From Deltaproteobacteria bacterium (GTDB lineage: Bacteria; Desulfobacterota; Binatia; Binatales; Binataceae): a DNA stretch of 47,587 bases. A program made the position numbers and the translations under genes. The notes below the pieces were generated by a model. The model had not been told where the DNA came from. It ran no database searches and saw only the letters and a list, made by a program, of their open reading frames with translations. Positions 1 to 9,305 of this stretch are shown here, in pieces (position 1 is the stretch's first letter; each line of letters opens with the position of its first letter). The DNA lies in NCBI GenBank assembly GCA_021831785.1, contig JAKBMB010000002.1, positions 1 through 47,587 of the forward strand. The letters run 5' to 3'.

Positions 1-217
1 CCGTGGTCAGCGAAATGTGAGGATGCTGCCGGCGCACTCTGGCATAGATCTGGTCGGCGCGCGGGTGGTCCTCGGCGCTAAGCAGCGCGCGAATGATTGC
101 CACGCGCTGAGGCGTCACCGCCAGACCTTGCTCGCGGCAGTATGCGCCGAACTCGGCGGCACGTTGGGCGCGATAGCGCACGTGCCATTGCTTGCTGAGA
201 AACGCGGGACCTCCCAT
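1..217 (-). CDS. perR: Fur/PerR-family regulator, second copy (partial, C-terminus off window)
   Basis: The reverse strand from 217 to the window edge encodes the first 72 residues of a Fur-family metalloregulator, identical in protein sequence to the copy at 3030-3563. The DNA aligns to that gene with a constant offset of 3346; within the coding part the only difference I see is position 128 (T against C at 3474), a silent CAA/CAG change. The portion present is the winged-helix DNA-binding domain; the metal-sensing and CxxC parts lie outside. It follows katG on the same strand, so katG is bracketed by two perR genes. The start (ATG at 217) is preceded by GGGGAGG and a duplicated promoter. 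It may be a full second gene or a truncated duplicate; the window cannot say. Confidence 0.85.
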   Translation of the reverse strand, partial: MGGPAFLSKQWHVRYRAQRAAEFGAYCREQGLAVTPQRVAIIRALLSAEDHPRADQIYARVRRQHPHISLTT

Positions 218-264
218 CGGACCTCCCCAGCGCTTAGCGCGGCGACTCCGCGGCTAAGCGTTTC

Positions 265-308
265 ATTACCACCTGGGAATTACCACCAACCAATAGCGGC
301 TCTGTCAA
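265..308 (-). promoter_or_regulatory. perR copy-1 promoter with dyad operator candidate
   Basis: On the reverse strand, TTGACA (308-303) and TGGTAA (285-280) are 17 bases apart, a plausible sigma-70 promoter for the partial perR. Next to the -10, ATTCCCAGGTGGTAAT (280-265) is an imperfect dyad with 6 of 8 matching positions per half, a reasonable place for autorepression by a Fur-family protein. The same arrangement occurs upstream of the other perR. The operator role is inferred; it does not match the classical PerR or Fur box exactly. Confidence 0.45.
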
Positions 309-371
309 GCCGATCGTGGTCTCTTACTGCCGCTCAGATGTTGGACTACCGGTCTCGCCGCAGAAATGCGT

Positions 372-416
372 GGCGCTGGCGGCCATAGCCGATGCGCGGG
401 CGCGGCTGCCAGCGCC
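372..416 (-). terminator. Hairpin downstream of katG
   Basis: Bases 372-384 and 404-416 form a 13-bp inverted repeat with one mismatch around a 19-base loop, between the katG stop and the next perR promoter. No T-run follows on the reverse strand, so it may be a weak or factor-assisted terminator or an mRNA-stabilising hairpin. Confidence 0.3.
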
Positions 417-491
417 GCATGTGCGGGTAAGCTACCGGTGATGGAACAACGGGTTCTCTGTTTTGCGCACCTCCTTCCTTTGAACAATCAC

Positions 492-2711
<2,220 letters not shown>

Positions 2712-2748
2712 TCATTCTCCTTCAATTAGTCAAAAACCCTGAAGCGAA

Positions 2749-2976
2749 CTACGAACCCATCCTGGCTTTCCCATTCGCGCAATCGCCGCCGGCCGCGCTT
2801 GCCGACGCGCGCCATTCATCTGGTGTCCACCCGCCTACGACAGCTATCCCGGATTTCCATACATGGAAATCCGGGTTACGTGGTGAACTCCGCGCCGGGG
2901 CGCGCACCAGCTTTTGAACGAGCTGGCCGACATTGACGCCGGCTTTCTCGACCAGCTCCCTTGCTACTTTCCCCAT
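2749..2976 (-). pseudogene. Truncated ferritin-like (Dps-like) protein remnant
   Basis: A 75-codon reading frame with a good ribosome site (AAGGAG, about 9 bases before ATG 2976). The first 26 or so residues, beginning MGKVARELVEKAGVNVGQL, resemble the N-terminus of short ferritin-like/Dps-like proteins, which would normally continue into a four-helix bundle with a di-iron or ferroxidase site. Here the similarity stops near residue 26, and the rest is a low-complexity tail containing a perfect 28-base palindrome (2848-2875). No metal-binding Glu or His motifs remain. It sits between perR and katG, where an iron-storage gene would make sense. I read it as a gene cut by a deletion or small insertion; the family assignment rests only on the short N-terminus. 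Confidence 0.45.
2848..2875. repeat. Perfect 13-bp-arm palindrome
   Basis: Two 13-base arms (2848-2860 CCCGGATTTCCAT and 2863-2875 ATGGAAATCCGGG) are exact reverse complements around the two-base loop AC. It lies inside the broken ferritin-like frame. It could be a REP/MITE-like insertion, a transcript hairpin between perR and katG, or a recombination scar. Confidence 0.7.
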
Positions 2977-3029
2977 TTTCCCTTCTCCTTGAGTCAGAGT
3001 TTCGGTTTTTTGTCGAACAAACCAGGGCT

Positions 3030-3563
3030 TTACGATTGCGCCGCGGATTGGACCGGGCGTTGGCGCCGCGGCCTAACCCCCGTCGAGTTTTGCCCCTTGC
3101 GCCGACACTGCCCGCATAGGACCTGAACCTCGACCAGGCAGCGCAAGAGAACGAATTCTCCCAGGCGCTCGCGGTCATGGAGCAGTCTGTCCGCCTCAGG
3201 CAACGCGATATCGAACACCCGTTGGCATCCCACGCATAACACATGGTGGTGGGGCGTAATGTTGCCGTCGTAGCGCGCGCCCTCGTGGAGCAGCGTGACC
3301 TTGCGCGCTTGCCCCATCTCGCAGAACTGCTCGAGCGTGCGATAGACCGTGGTCAGCGAAATGTGAGGATGCTGCCGGCGCACTCTGGCATAGATCTGGT
3401 CGGCGCGCGGGTGGTCCTCGGCGCTAAGCAGCGCGCGAATGATTGCCACGCGCTGAGGCGTCACCGCCAGACCCTGCTCGCGGCAGTATGCGCCGAACTC
3501 GGCGGCACGTTGGGCGCGATAGCGCACGTGCCATTGCTTGCTGAGAAACGCGGGACCTCCCAT
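3030..3563 (-). CDS. perR: PerR-type Fur-family peroxide/metal regulator
   Basis: A 177-residue Fur-family repressor; family members are usually 140-150 residues, and the extra length is a roughly 22-residue basic tail after the last CxxC. The N-terminal winged helix includes SLTTVYRTLEQF, the recognition-helix signature. The regulatory site is visible as RYDGN, PHHHVLC and VFDI: an Asp where Fur has Glu, plus the histidines, as in PerR. Structural zinc cysteines are C-x2-C (CVGC) and LCGQC. PerR proteins sense peroxide by iron-catalysed oxidation of a regulatory-site His and derepress katG, ahpC and similar genes. Start ATG 3563 is preceded by GGAGG four bases away. It heads the perR > ferritin remnant > katG run. 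Discrimination from plain Fur or Zur is by motif only. Confidence 0.88.
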   Translation of the reverse strand: MGGPAFLSKQWHVRYRAQRAAEFGAYCREQGLAVTPQRVAIIRALLSAEDHPRADQIYARVRRQHPHISLTTVYRTLEQFCEMGQARKVTLLHEGARYDGNITPHHHVLCVGCQRVFDIALPEADRLLHDRERLGEFVLLRCLVEVQVLCGQCRRKGQNSTGVRPRRQRPVQSAAQS

Positions 3564-3576
3564 CGGACCTCCCCAG

Positions 3577-3606
3577 CGCTTAGCGCGGCCACTCCGCGGC
3601 TAAGCG
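3577..3606 (-). promoter_or_regulatory. 5'-leader hairpin of perR
   Basis: CGCTTAGC (3577-3584) and GCTAAGCG (3599-3606) are exact inverted repeats, extended by a GCGG/CCGC pair inside, between the perR promoter and its ribosome site. The same hairpin exists in copy 1 (231-260), with one change (position 244 against 3590) that falls in the loop. Conservation of the arms suggests a transcript structure or operator rather than neutral sequence. Confidence 0.5.
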
Positions 3607-3610
3607 TTTC

Positions 3611-3654
3611 ATTACCACCTGGGAATAACTACCAACTAAAACCGGTCCTGTCAA
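3611..3654 (-). promoter_or_regulatory. perR copy-2 promoter with dyad operator candidate
   Basis: Reverse-strand TTGACA (3654-3649), 17-base spacer, then TAGTTA (3631-3626). The imperfect dyad ATTCCCAGGTGGTAAT (3626-3611) overlaps the end of the -10, a good position for repression. The spacer differs markedly from copy 1, while the TTGACA and the dyad are unchanged. Confidence 0.5.
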
Positions 3655-3693
3655 GCTGACGCGGGACTGCGCCGGCTGAGCTCGGGCTGAATT

Positions 3694-3905
3694 ACCTCTG
3701 AAGCGAAAATAACTTTATCGATGAAGACTCGGAAGTCCGCGCCCTGTGCCTGCGGCGTACGCCAAAGGCAGAGGAGCGGCTGGCCGGTTTTGGTGCGTTG
3801 GATGTTGCCCGGTCCGCGGGCTTCGGTGGCGCGGGGGTCCTGCCCGCGCTGGGCACGGGCAGGCAGGGCCGCCCGCCCCACTAAGATTTATTTTCGTTTG
3901 AGGGC
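3694..3905. repeat. MITE-like element with inverted ends, no coding capacity
   Basis: The 446-base gap between perR and the peroxiredoxin holds an element whose ends are related inverted repeats: CTGAAGCGAAAATAACTTTA near 3697-3716 and, on the reverse strand, CTCAAACGAAAATAAATCTTA near 3903-3883. Inside the right end is GCCCGCCCCACTA (3871-3883), which reappears at both ends of the element at 8759-8935. No convincing gene lies in 3564-4010. A small non-autonomous transposable element is the best reading; no target-site duplication was established. Confidence 0.5.
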
Positions 3906-4010
3906 TGGAGACCGCCGCGACGGACGCGCGCGAATCACGAGCGCTGCGCGAACCGGCGGCCGCAAGGCGGTTGACGGAAATCGCCGCGGTCTTGGTTGAA
4001 GGGGCGGGTC

Positions 4011-4479
4011 TCACGGAGGTTGGCTAAGGCAGCGCTTGATCGCCTCGAAATCGGGGAGATTCCTGGGGTCTGGACGCACGTAGGCGTAGCGAATCCGCCC
4101 TTCGCGGTCGATGACGTAGGCCGCGCGCTTGGCTACGCCCTTAAGCTCGAGAAGCTCGTTATACAGGCAATCGTAGGCGCGCGAAACTTCCTTGTTGTAG
4201 TCGCTCAGCAGCGGGAACTGCAGGCGCTGATCCTTGGCCCAGGCATCCAACGTGAAGGGGCTGTCGGTGGAGATGCCGAACACCTTGCACTGCAGCGCTT
4301 CGTACTCATCGAACGTGTTCCGCACGGAGCACAATTCCTTGCTTCAAGTGCTGGTAAAGGCCAGCGGAAAAAAACAGCAACAGCAACTTGTGACCCCGCA
4401 GGCCGGCGAGGTTTATCTTGAACATTTTGTCCGACCGCACGGTGAAGTCGGGCGCCATGTCGCCCACACTAAGTGCCAT
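4011..4479 (-). CDS. Peroxiredoxin (AhpE/BCP type), putative selenoprotein with TGA at the peroxidatic position; apparent 1-nt frameshift
   Basis: A thioredoxin-fold peroxiredoxin that would reduce peroxides through a reactive Cys or Sec. Translation from ATG 4479 (GAGGAG upstream) runs in one frame to a T7 run (plus-strand A7, 4368-4374), then the homology continues in the next frame to the stop at 4011. With one T fewer the protein is 155 residues, normal for AhpE/BCP. In that reading residue 45 is TGA (4346-4344), inside FFPLAFTST-U-SKELC, exactly where AhpE-type enzymes have peroxidatic Cys45. The downstream 110 codons are intact (FGISTDSPF, FPLLSDYNKEVSRAY). A hairpin with a G-first loop follows the TGA. 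Selenocysteine peroxiredoxins are known in bacteria. The alternative is a pseudogene with a frameshift and a Cys-to-stop mutation; the exact position of the TGA favours Sec, and the T7 difference may be a sequence error or a slippage site. Confidence 0.75.
4314..4333 (-). promoter_or_regulatory. SECIS-like hairpin after the in-frame TGA
   Basis: In the transcript, bases +11 to +14 after UGA pair with +27 to +30, and +16 to +18 (UCC) with +23 to +25 (GGA), with a C/A mismatch between, leaving the apical loop GUGC at +19 to +22. Bacterial SECIS elements are stem-loops just after the UGA, with the loop about 16-37 bases away and a G in its first two bases; this fits. The upper stem is short, so the call is tentative. 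Confidence 0.45.
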
Positions 4480-4839
4480 ACCCGCTTCTCCTCGCCCGAA
4501 GGTGCTAAAGCGAGTATGGTTGAAAGCTTTGCGCCACTGCAAGTCTGAGCTTCGGCGTTCAACTCGGCGCGCTGCATCGCAAACGCCTTAGGTCCTTGTC
4601 CCGTGCTTACAACGCGAAGGCCGACTCAGGTACGCGTTAAGCGGGCAAGCGTCGGCGCCGCCGCGATTGCCGTGATTAGACACTACGCCCACCACCGAGT
4701 TTCGCTGTCATTCCGCCATGAGTTGGTCATGTAATTCTTACAATTACCGACGGTTCGCAAGGTGAGGCGGCTGCAATGGCTCTGAAAAGCGCATTTTACG
4801 ATGTCATAGCGTTATCTTCGCCGACGGCCCGTTCCTTGC
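4480..4839. other. Divergent intergenic region (prx / rlpA) with an operator-like palindrome
   Basis: No gene is visible. At 4731-4747 GTAATT and AATTAC flank five bases (CTTAC) as perfect 6-bp arms. On the reverse strand the site reads GGTAATT..., a half shared with the perR promoter dyad region (GGTAATTCCC in copy 1). This makes it a candidate Fur/PerR-family operator for the divergent genes, but the match is only a half-site. No clear -35/-10 pair was assigned. Confidence 0.4.
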
Positions 4840-5493
4840 GTGAATCGCTCGATGATGTTTCGCGAACCTGCATCTGCCCCGGGCGGGGCCGGACTGCGCG
4901 CCTTGGCCAGCACGCGCAATGTGGACGAGCGCCACCAGGGTTTTATCGAGGTGGCGGTCGGTGTGGCTGGGCACGGCGGATTGTTGCTGGCGGCTGTGGC
5001 GCTGCTGGCTTCGTGCGCTCTTCCGTCGAGCGCGCCGCGCCGCACTCGCAATCCGTTAGGCCGGTCGCAAAGACGCTCGTCTTCGTCCGTGGCGGAATCG
5101 AGCAGACGTGGCCCTTCGAGGGTGGTGCTGGCTTCTTGGTACGGTCCCGGCTTCAACGGTCATCGGACCGCGAATGGGGAGGTCTTCGACCAAAACGAGT
5201 TGAGCGCTGCCTCCAAGACGCTGCCGCTAGGCAGCCGCGTCTTGGTCACCAATCCCGCCAACGGCCGCTCCGTGGTGGTGCGGGTCAACGACCGCGGGCC
5301 GTACGTCGGGCGCCGCCAGCTTGACCTGTCCAAGCGCGCCGCGCAGCGGCTAGGGATCGTGCGCCGCGGTACGGCGCGAGTTCGCGTAACCGTGTTGGGT
5401 CGCGGGGCGAGGAGCGCCTCGCCTCCTGCCGCGCCGCCGCTCAGGCGGGGCGGCGCGCACATTACCGAGGCCGCTTGGGACGATTCTCCTTAG
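4840..5493 (+). CDS. rlpA: RlpA-family septal-ring lytic transglycosylase/lipoprotein
   Basis: The central part (about residues 97-190) is a double-psi beta-barrel RlpA domain: ASWYGPGFNGHRTANGE, SAASKTLPLGSRVLVTN and VVRVNDRGPYVGRRQLDLS are its signature blocks, including the catalytic-region Asp of VNDRGPY. RlpA acts on denuded peptidoglycan strands at the septum or cell poles. A hydrophobic stretch ending LLASC gives a lipobox, so it is probably an outer-membrane lipoprotein. The C-terminal SPOR domain of larger homologues is absent. The GTG at 4840 makes an unusually long n-region before the signal; GTG at 4921 or a later GTG would give a more typical lipoprotein start, so the true start is uncertain. 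Confidence 0.88.
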   Translation: MNRSMMFREPASAPGGAGLRALASTRNVDERHQGFIEVAVGVAGHGGLLLAAVALLASCALPSSAPRRTRNPLGRSQRRSSSSVAESSRRGPSRVVLASWYGPGFNGHRTANGEVFDQNELSAASKTLPLGSRVLVTNPANGRSVVVRVNDRGPYVGRRQLDLSKRAAQRLGIVRRGTARVRVTVLGRGARSASPPAAPPLRRGGAHITEAAWDDSP

Positions 5494-5675
5494 CGCGGCT
5501 GAAGGCAATTAGTCGGCGAAGCGAGACTTGCGGCGCGGCGACGGCCGCGGCCGCTCGCGCCTCGAGTGCCGCGTAAGCCTTTGCGTGCTGCGCAGAGGTC
5601 CTGCGGACCCGCGCCGGCGCATTCCAAGTGTCGCCGCAGAGGGGAAATTCGCGCCGCAGCGTCAGCGAACGCGCG

Positions 5676-5705
5676 TTGACAAACGGGCCGTGGGGCGGGA
5701 AAATT
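5676..5705 (+). promoter_or_regulatory. Candidate rpoZ promoter
   Basis: TTGACA (5676-5681), an 18-base spacer and AAAATT (5700-5705). Transcription would begin almost at the rpoZ ATG (5713), giving a leaderless or nearly leaderless message, consistent with the weak ribosome site there. Confidence 0.35.
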
Positions 5706-5712
5706 AGTGATA

Positions 5713-5958
5713 ATGGCACGCGTAACGGTTGAGGATTGTCTGGCTAAGGTTCCTAACCGCTTCGAACTTTCATTGGCAGCCGCGCGCCGCGCCAAGCAAC
5801 TGCTTAAGGGCGCGCGACCATTGGTCGAGGCGGATAACAAAGAACTTGTCATCGCGCTGCGGGAGATAGCGGCGGGTAGGGTTGAGGTGACACGCGGTGA
5901 CGACGAATCTGAGGCTTCGTCCGCTTCGGCGCAGGCTACGGAGCCGGAAGCCTCCTAA
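5713..5958 (+). CDS. rpoZ: RNA polymerase omega subunit
   Basis: A small protein of 81 residues from ATG 5713. It opens with [19 protein letters not shown] and continues with the [10 protein letters not shown] helix and [16 protein letters not shown], the conserved omega core that clamps the beta-prime subunit C-terminal region during RNA polymerase assembly. The tail is acidic, Ser/Ala-rich and variable, as usual. The GTG at 5707 is in frame, but ATG 5713 gives the canonical N-terminus. It directly precedes the heat-shock sigma factor gene on the same strand, so two RNA polymerase subunits lie next to each other. The usual partners gmk and spoT are not adjacent here. Confidence 0.96.
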   Translation: MARVTVEDCLAKVPNRFELSLAAARRAKQLLKGARPLVEADNKELVIALREIAAGRVEVTRGDDESEASSASAQATEPEAS

Positions 5959-5979
5959 TCGCCAGGCGCGACGAGCAGC

Positions 5980-7083
<1,104 letters not shown>

Positions 7084-7173
7084 CCTCGGTCGAGGGACCG
7101 CGGCGAAGCGGATGGGAGGTTGAGCGGCCGAAGCAGGCTTGCTGCGAGGGCGCGGGCGGGAGAGGGCGTGACG

Positions 7174-7926
7174 ATGTCTCAACCAGCGCAGGCTAAGGGC
7201 GAACGAACCTGCGCGCTAATCGTTGTCGGCAACGAAATATTGTCCGGCAAGGTGCGCGACAGCAACGCCTACTTCGCCGTGCGCGAGTTGCGGAGCGTGG
7301 GCGTGGCGCTCAAGCGCATCGTCGTCACCCCCGACGAGCTAAGGACGATCGCCGAAGAAGTGCGCTACTGCGCTTATCGCTTCGAGATCGTGATAACGTC
7401 CGGCGGGGTAGGACCCACCCATGACGATGTAACGGTTGAGGCAGTGGCCGCGGCCTTCGGCCGCGAGCTAATCACGCATCCGCAGCTCGAGGAAATCGTG
7501 CGCCGGCATTTTCCCGCGAGGGCCGAAGCGGTAAGGCTCAAGATGGCGCTGGTGCCGCAGGGAGCTGTGCTCAATCTAGGCGGGGAGATTGCATATCCTG
7601 CGGTGCAGGTGGAAAACGTCTACATGCTGCCCGGTATTCCGCAGTTGTTCGAGGCCAAGCTGCTGACGCTTAAGGAGCGCTTCGCCACCGACCCGTACTT
7701 CATGCGCGCGATTTACGTCAGCGCCGCCGAAAGCACGATCGCCGAGCAACTGTGCGCTTGTCTTGAACGCTTTCCGGATTTGATGCTGGGCTCGTACCCA
7801 ACGATCGGCGACGCGGAATATCGCGTCAAGCTCACGCTGGAGTCCAAGGACCGCGTGTACCTAGACGCAGCATTCGACCATCTGTTGGGGCTCTTGCCTA
7901 GGGTGGCGGTGGTGAAGACGGAGTGA
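7174..7926 (+). CDS. MoaB/CinA-type molybdopterin-binding domain protein
   Basis: A 250-residue protein with one MoCF-biosynthesis (MoaB/MogA/CinA N-terminal) domain: ALIVVGNEILSGKVRDSNA, ITSGGVGPTHDDVTVEAVA and VYMLPGIPQLFEAKL are the family blocks. The C-terminal amidase domain of full CinA is missing, so it belongs to the short stand-alone group often called competence/damage-inducible-like or molybdopterin-binding proteins; homologues include nucleotide-handling enzymes, and the substrate cannot be told from sequence. ATG 7174 was chosen because GGGAGAG lies just upstream; an in-frame start at 7120 would add 18 residues. It follows rpoH by about 90 bases. Confidence 0.85.
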   Translation: MSQPAQAKGERTCALIVVGNEILSGKVRDSNAYFAVRELRSVGVALKRIVVTPDELRTIAEEVRYCAYRFEIVITSGGVGPTHDDVTVEAVAAAFGRELITHPQLEEIVRRHFPARAEAVRLKMALVPQGAVLNLGGEIAYPAVQVENVYMLPGIPQLFEAKLLTLKERFATDPYFMRAIYVSAAESTIAEQLCACLERFPDLMLGSYPTIGDAEYRVKLTLESKDRVYLDAAFDHLLGLLPRVAVVKTE

Positions 7927-7991
7927 AACTGGGAATTCGCCCAAAGCGGCGGCCAAGAGCGAGTTAACGAATCTGCGAAGGAAGGTTCAAG

Positions 7992-8591
7992 ATGAAAAGT
8001 GACAGCTTTAAGGCCTACAGATGGTTTGTCTGGCTGATGATTTGCGCAATTGCGTGCGCCGCCGCAACGACGACGGCCCGCGCCGCGGAGCCGCAGGTGC
8101 AGCAGCCGGACAGCGGCGGCGTGGCATGGAGCGGCGCGGGAATCGGCGCGGCAACGATGCTGGCGGACGTGGTTTACGTCCCGGTCAAGTTCGTTTACGC
8201 CGCGCTCGGCGGAATCGCGGGCGGCTTCGCCTTCGTGTTGACGGGCGGGAATACGCAAGTCTCGGACACCATATGGCGCAGCGCGCTTGGCGGCGATTAC
8301 GTGCTGACTCCCAGGATGATCGCGGGCGAGGATCCGATTCACTTCAGCGGACCAACGCAGCTTGCGCCGTCCGAGGCCGCGAGCAGCGCCGGCGCATCGG
8401 CCTCTTCCGCCGCTGCCAATGGCGGGGCGGCGCCGATATCAGAGGCGCCAATCGGCGGCCCGGCCCCCATGCCGGCGGGTGCCTCATCCTCCGGCGGCGG
8501 GTTGGCGACCACTACAACGCCAATCGACCGCGGCGCGGGACCGCTTAATGCGCCGCGCGCGCTCCCTACGCCCGATACCAGCATCCAGTAG
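7992..8591 (+). CDS. Exported protein of unknown function
   Basis: A 199-residue protein I do not recognise. It has a clear signal peptide (FVWLMICAIACAAATTTARA, cut near AEP), then a hydrophobic, Gly-rich segment around residues 50-85 (VVYVPVKFVYAALGGIAGG) that could be a membrane hairpin. The block GGDYVLTPRMIAGEDPIHFS looks conserved-like. The last 75 residues are a low-complexity Ala/Ser/Gly/Pro tail. It has a good ribosome site, GAAGGAAGG, before ATG 7992. It is probably attached to or inserted in the inner membrane; no enzymatic motif is seen. Confidence 0.7.
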   Translation: MKSDSFKAYRWFVWLMICAIACAAATTTARAAEPQVQQPDSGGVAWSGAGIGAATMLADVVYVPVKFVYAALGGIAGGFAFVLTGGNTQVSDTIWRSALGGDYVLTPRMIAGEDPIHFSGPTQLAPSEAASSAGASASSAAANGGAAPISEAPIGGPAPMPAGASSSGGGLATTTTPIDRGAGPLNAPRALPTPDTSIQ

Positions 8592-9305
8592 CGGTGGCGC
8601 GGGCGGGCCGCGAGCCGCCCGCCTCATGCTCGCGAACGGCCGGTGGGTTAGCACTTCGGTCAGCGAATGCCGTGCGAAGCGATTCGCCTAGCAGTAGCGT
8701 GGCGAACCAGAGCGCTACGCGTAGATTCTTCACTGCGCTCAGGGTCTGTGAATTTTTAGCCCTGAAACGAAAATCAATTTTAGTGGGGCGGGCCGCCGTG
8801 CCCGCCCGGCCGCCGGTGGTTCATTGGCCGCGCGGGCGTGGCGCCCGCGTATCATAGCGGGCATTCTTTGGCTTCGCTCAGAACAGGCTCCGGCCCGCCC
8901 CACTACTCAAAAATTTACCAACTCTCGGATTCAAAAGAGGGGCTCAGAATGACCAAAGGGGCGCTCGGAACGACATCCATGCCCTACGGTCATTTAGCAG
9001 ACTAGTTCTAGGCTCTGGTCAATGAAGCTAGCTGGCTGCGGCTCTTGACGGCCCCTGCGGCGGCTTCGAGCATGCTTTACGGTTGGATGTACGGAGCTTT
9101 GCGTTTTGGCGAGGTTTGAGAGCTTTTTGGCCACCATTCTTGGCAGCACTTTTACCAGCGGGTAAGCTCATTGGAAGAGACTGCTTGCGATTGTTCCAAA
9201 GCGCGAGAGACACTACATGGCTTTACGTTCCGGAATATGGATAGAGAATGCCCGGTCGCGGCAGTTGACCAACCGGCGGGGGCGCTCGGGGGCGAGAGGC
9301 AAGCA
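8592..9305. other. Long non-coding stretch containing a repeat element
   Basis: About 700 bases without a supported gene. The middle part (8759-8935) is the inverted-repeat element listed separately. The rest holds only short frames of unlikely composition, including the upstream part of the frame that leads into the YiiX-like gene. No promoter was assigned. Confidence 0.5.
8759..8935. repeat. MITE-like element with 15-bp inverted repeats
   Basis: TAGTGGGGCGGGCCG (8781-8795) and its exact complement CGGCCCGCCCCACTA (8891-8905) bracket a GC-rich core containing a perfect hairpin (8831-8849, arms CGCGGGCG/CGCCCGCG, three-base loop). The flanking CCTGAAACGAAAATCAATTTTAG (from 8761) matches the ends of the element at 3694-3905, so the two are copies or relatives. 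There is no coding capacity; it is probably a mobilised non-autonomous element. Confidence 0.6.

Noticed and set aside
305..487. A 60-codon frame after katG with AAGGAGG nearby.
   Set aside because: The SD-like sequence is followed too closely by GTG, and that frame ends after 12 codons; the longer frame has no conserved features.
3721..3999. A 92-codon frame between perR and the peroxiredoxin.
   Set aside because: It is the translation of the inverted-repeat element; a minus-strand frame over the same region is equally long and equally featureless.
4365..4376. U UUU UUC as a -1 programmed frameshift site in the peroxiredoxin gene.
   Set aside because: A -1 shift leads into a frame that does not encode peroxiredoxin. 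The homology needs a +1 (or -2) shift, so the classical heptamer does not explain it.
9028..9213. A small very basic protein (61 codons) on the minus strand.
   Set aside because: Lys/Arg/Ala/Ser composition resembles histone-like tails, but there is no ribosome site or family and it overlaps the upstream part of another frame. Not supported.
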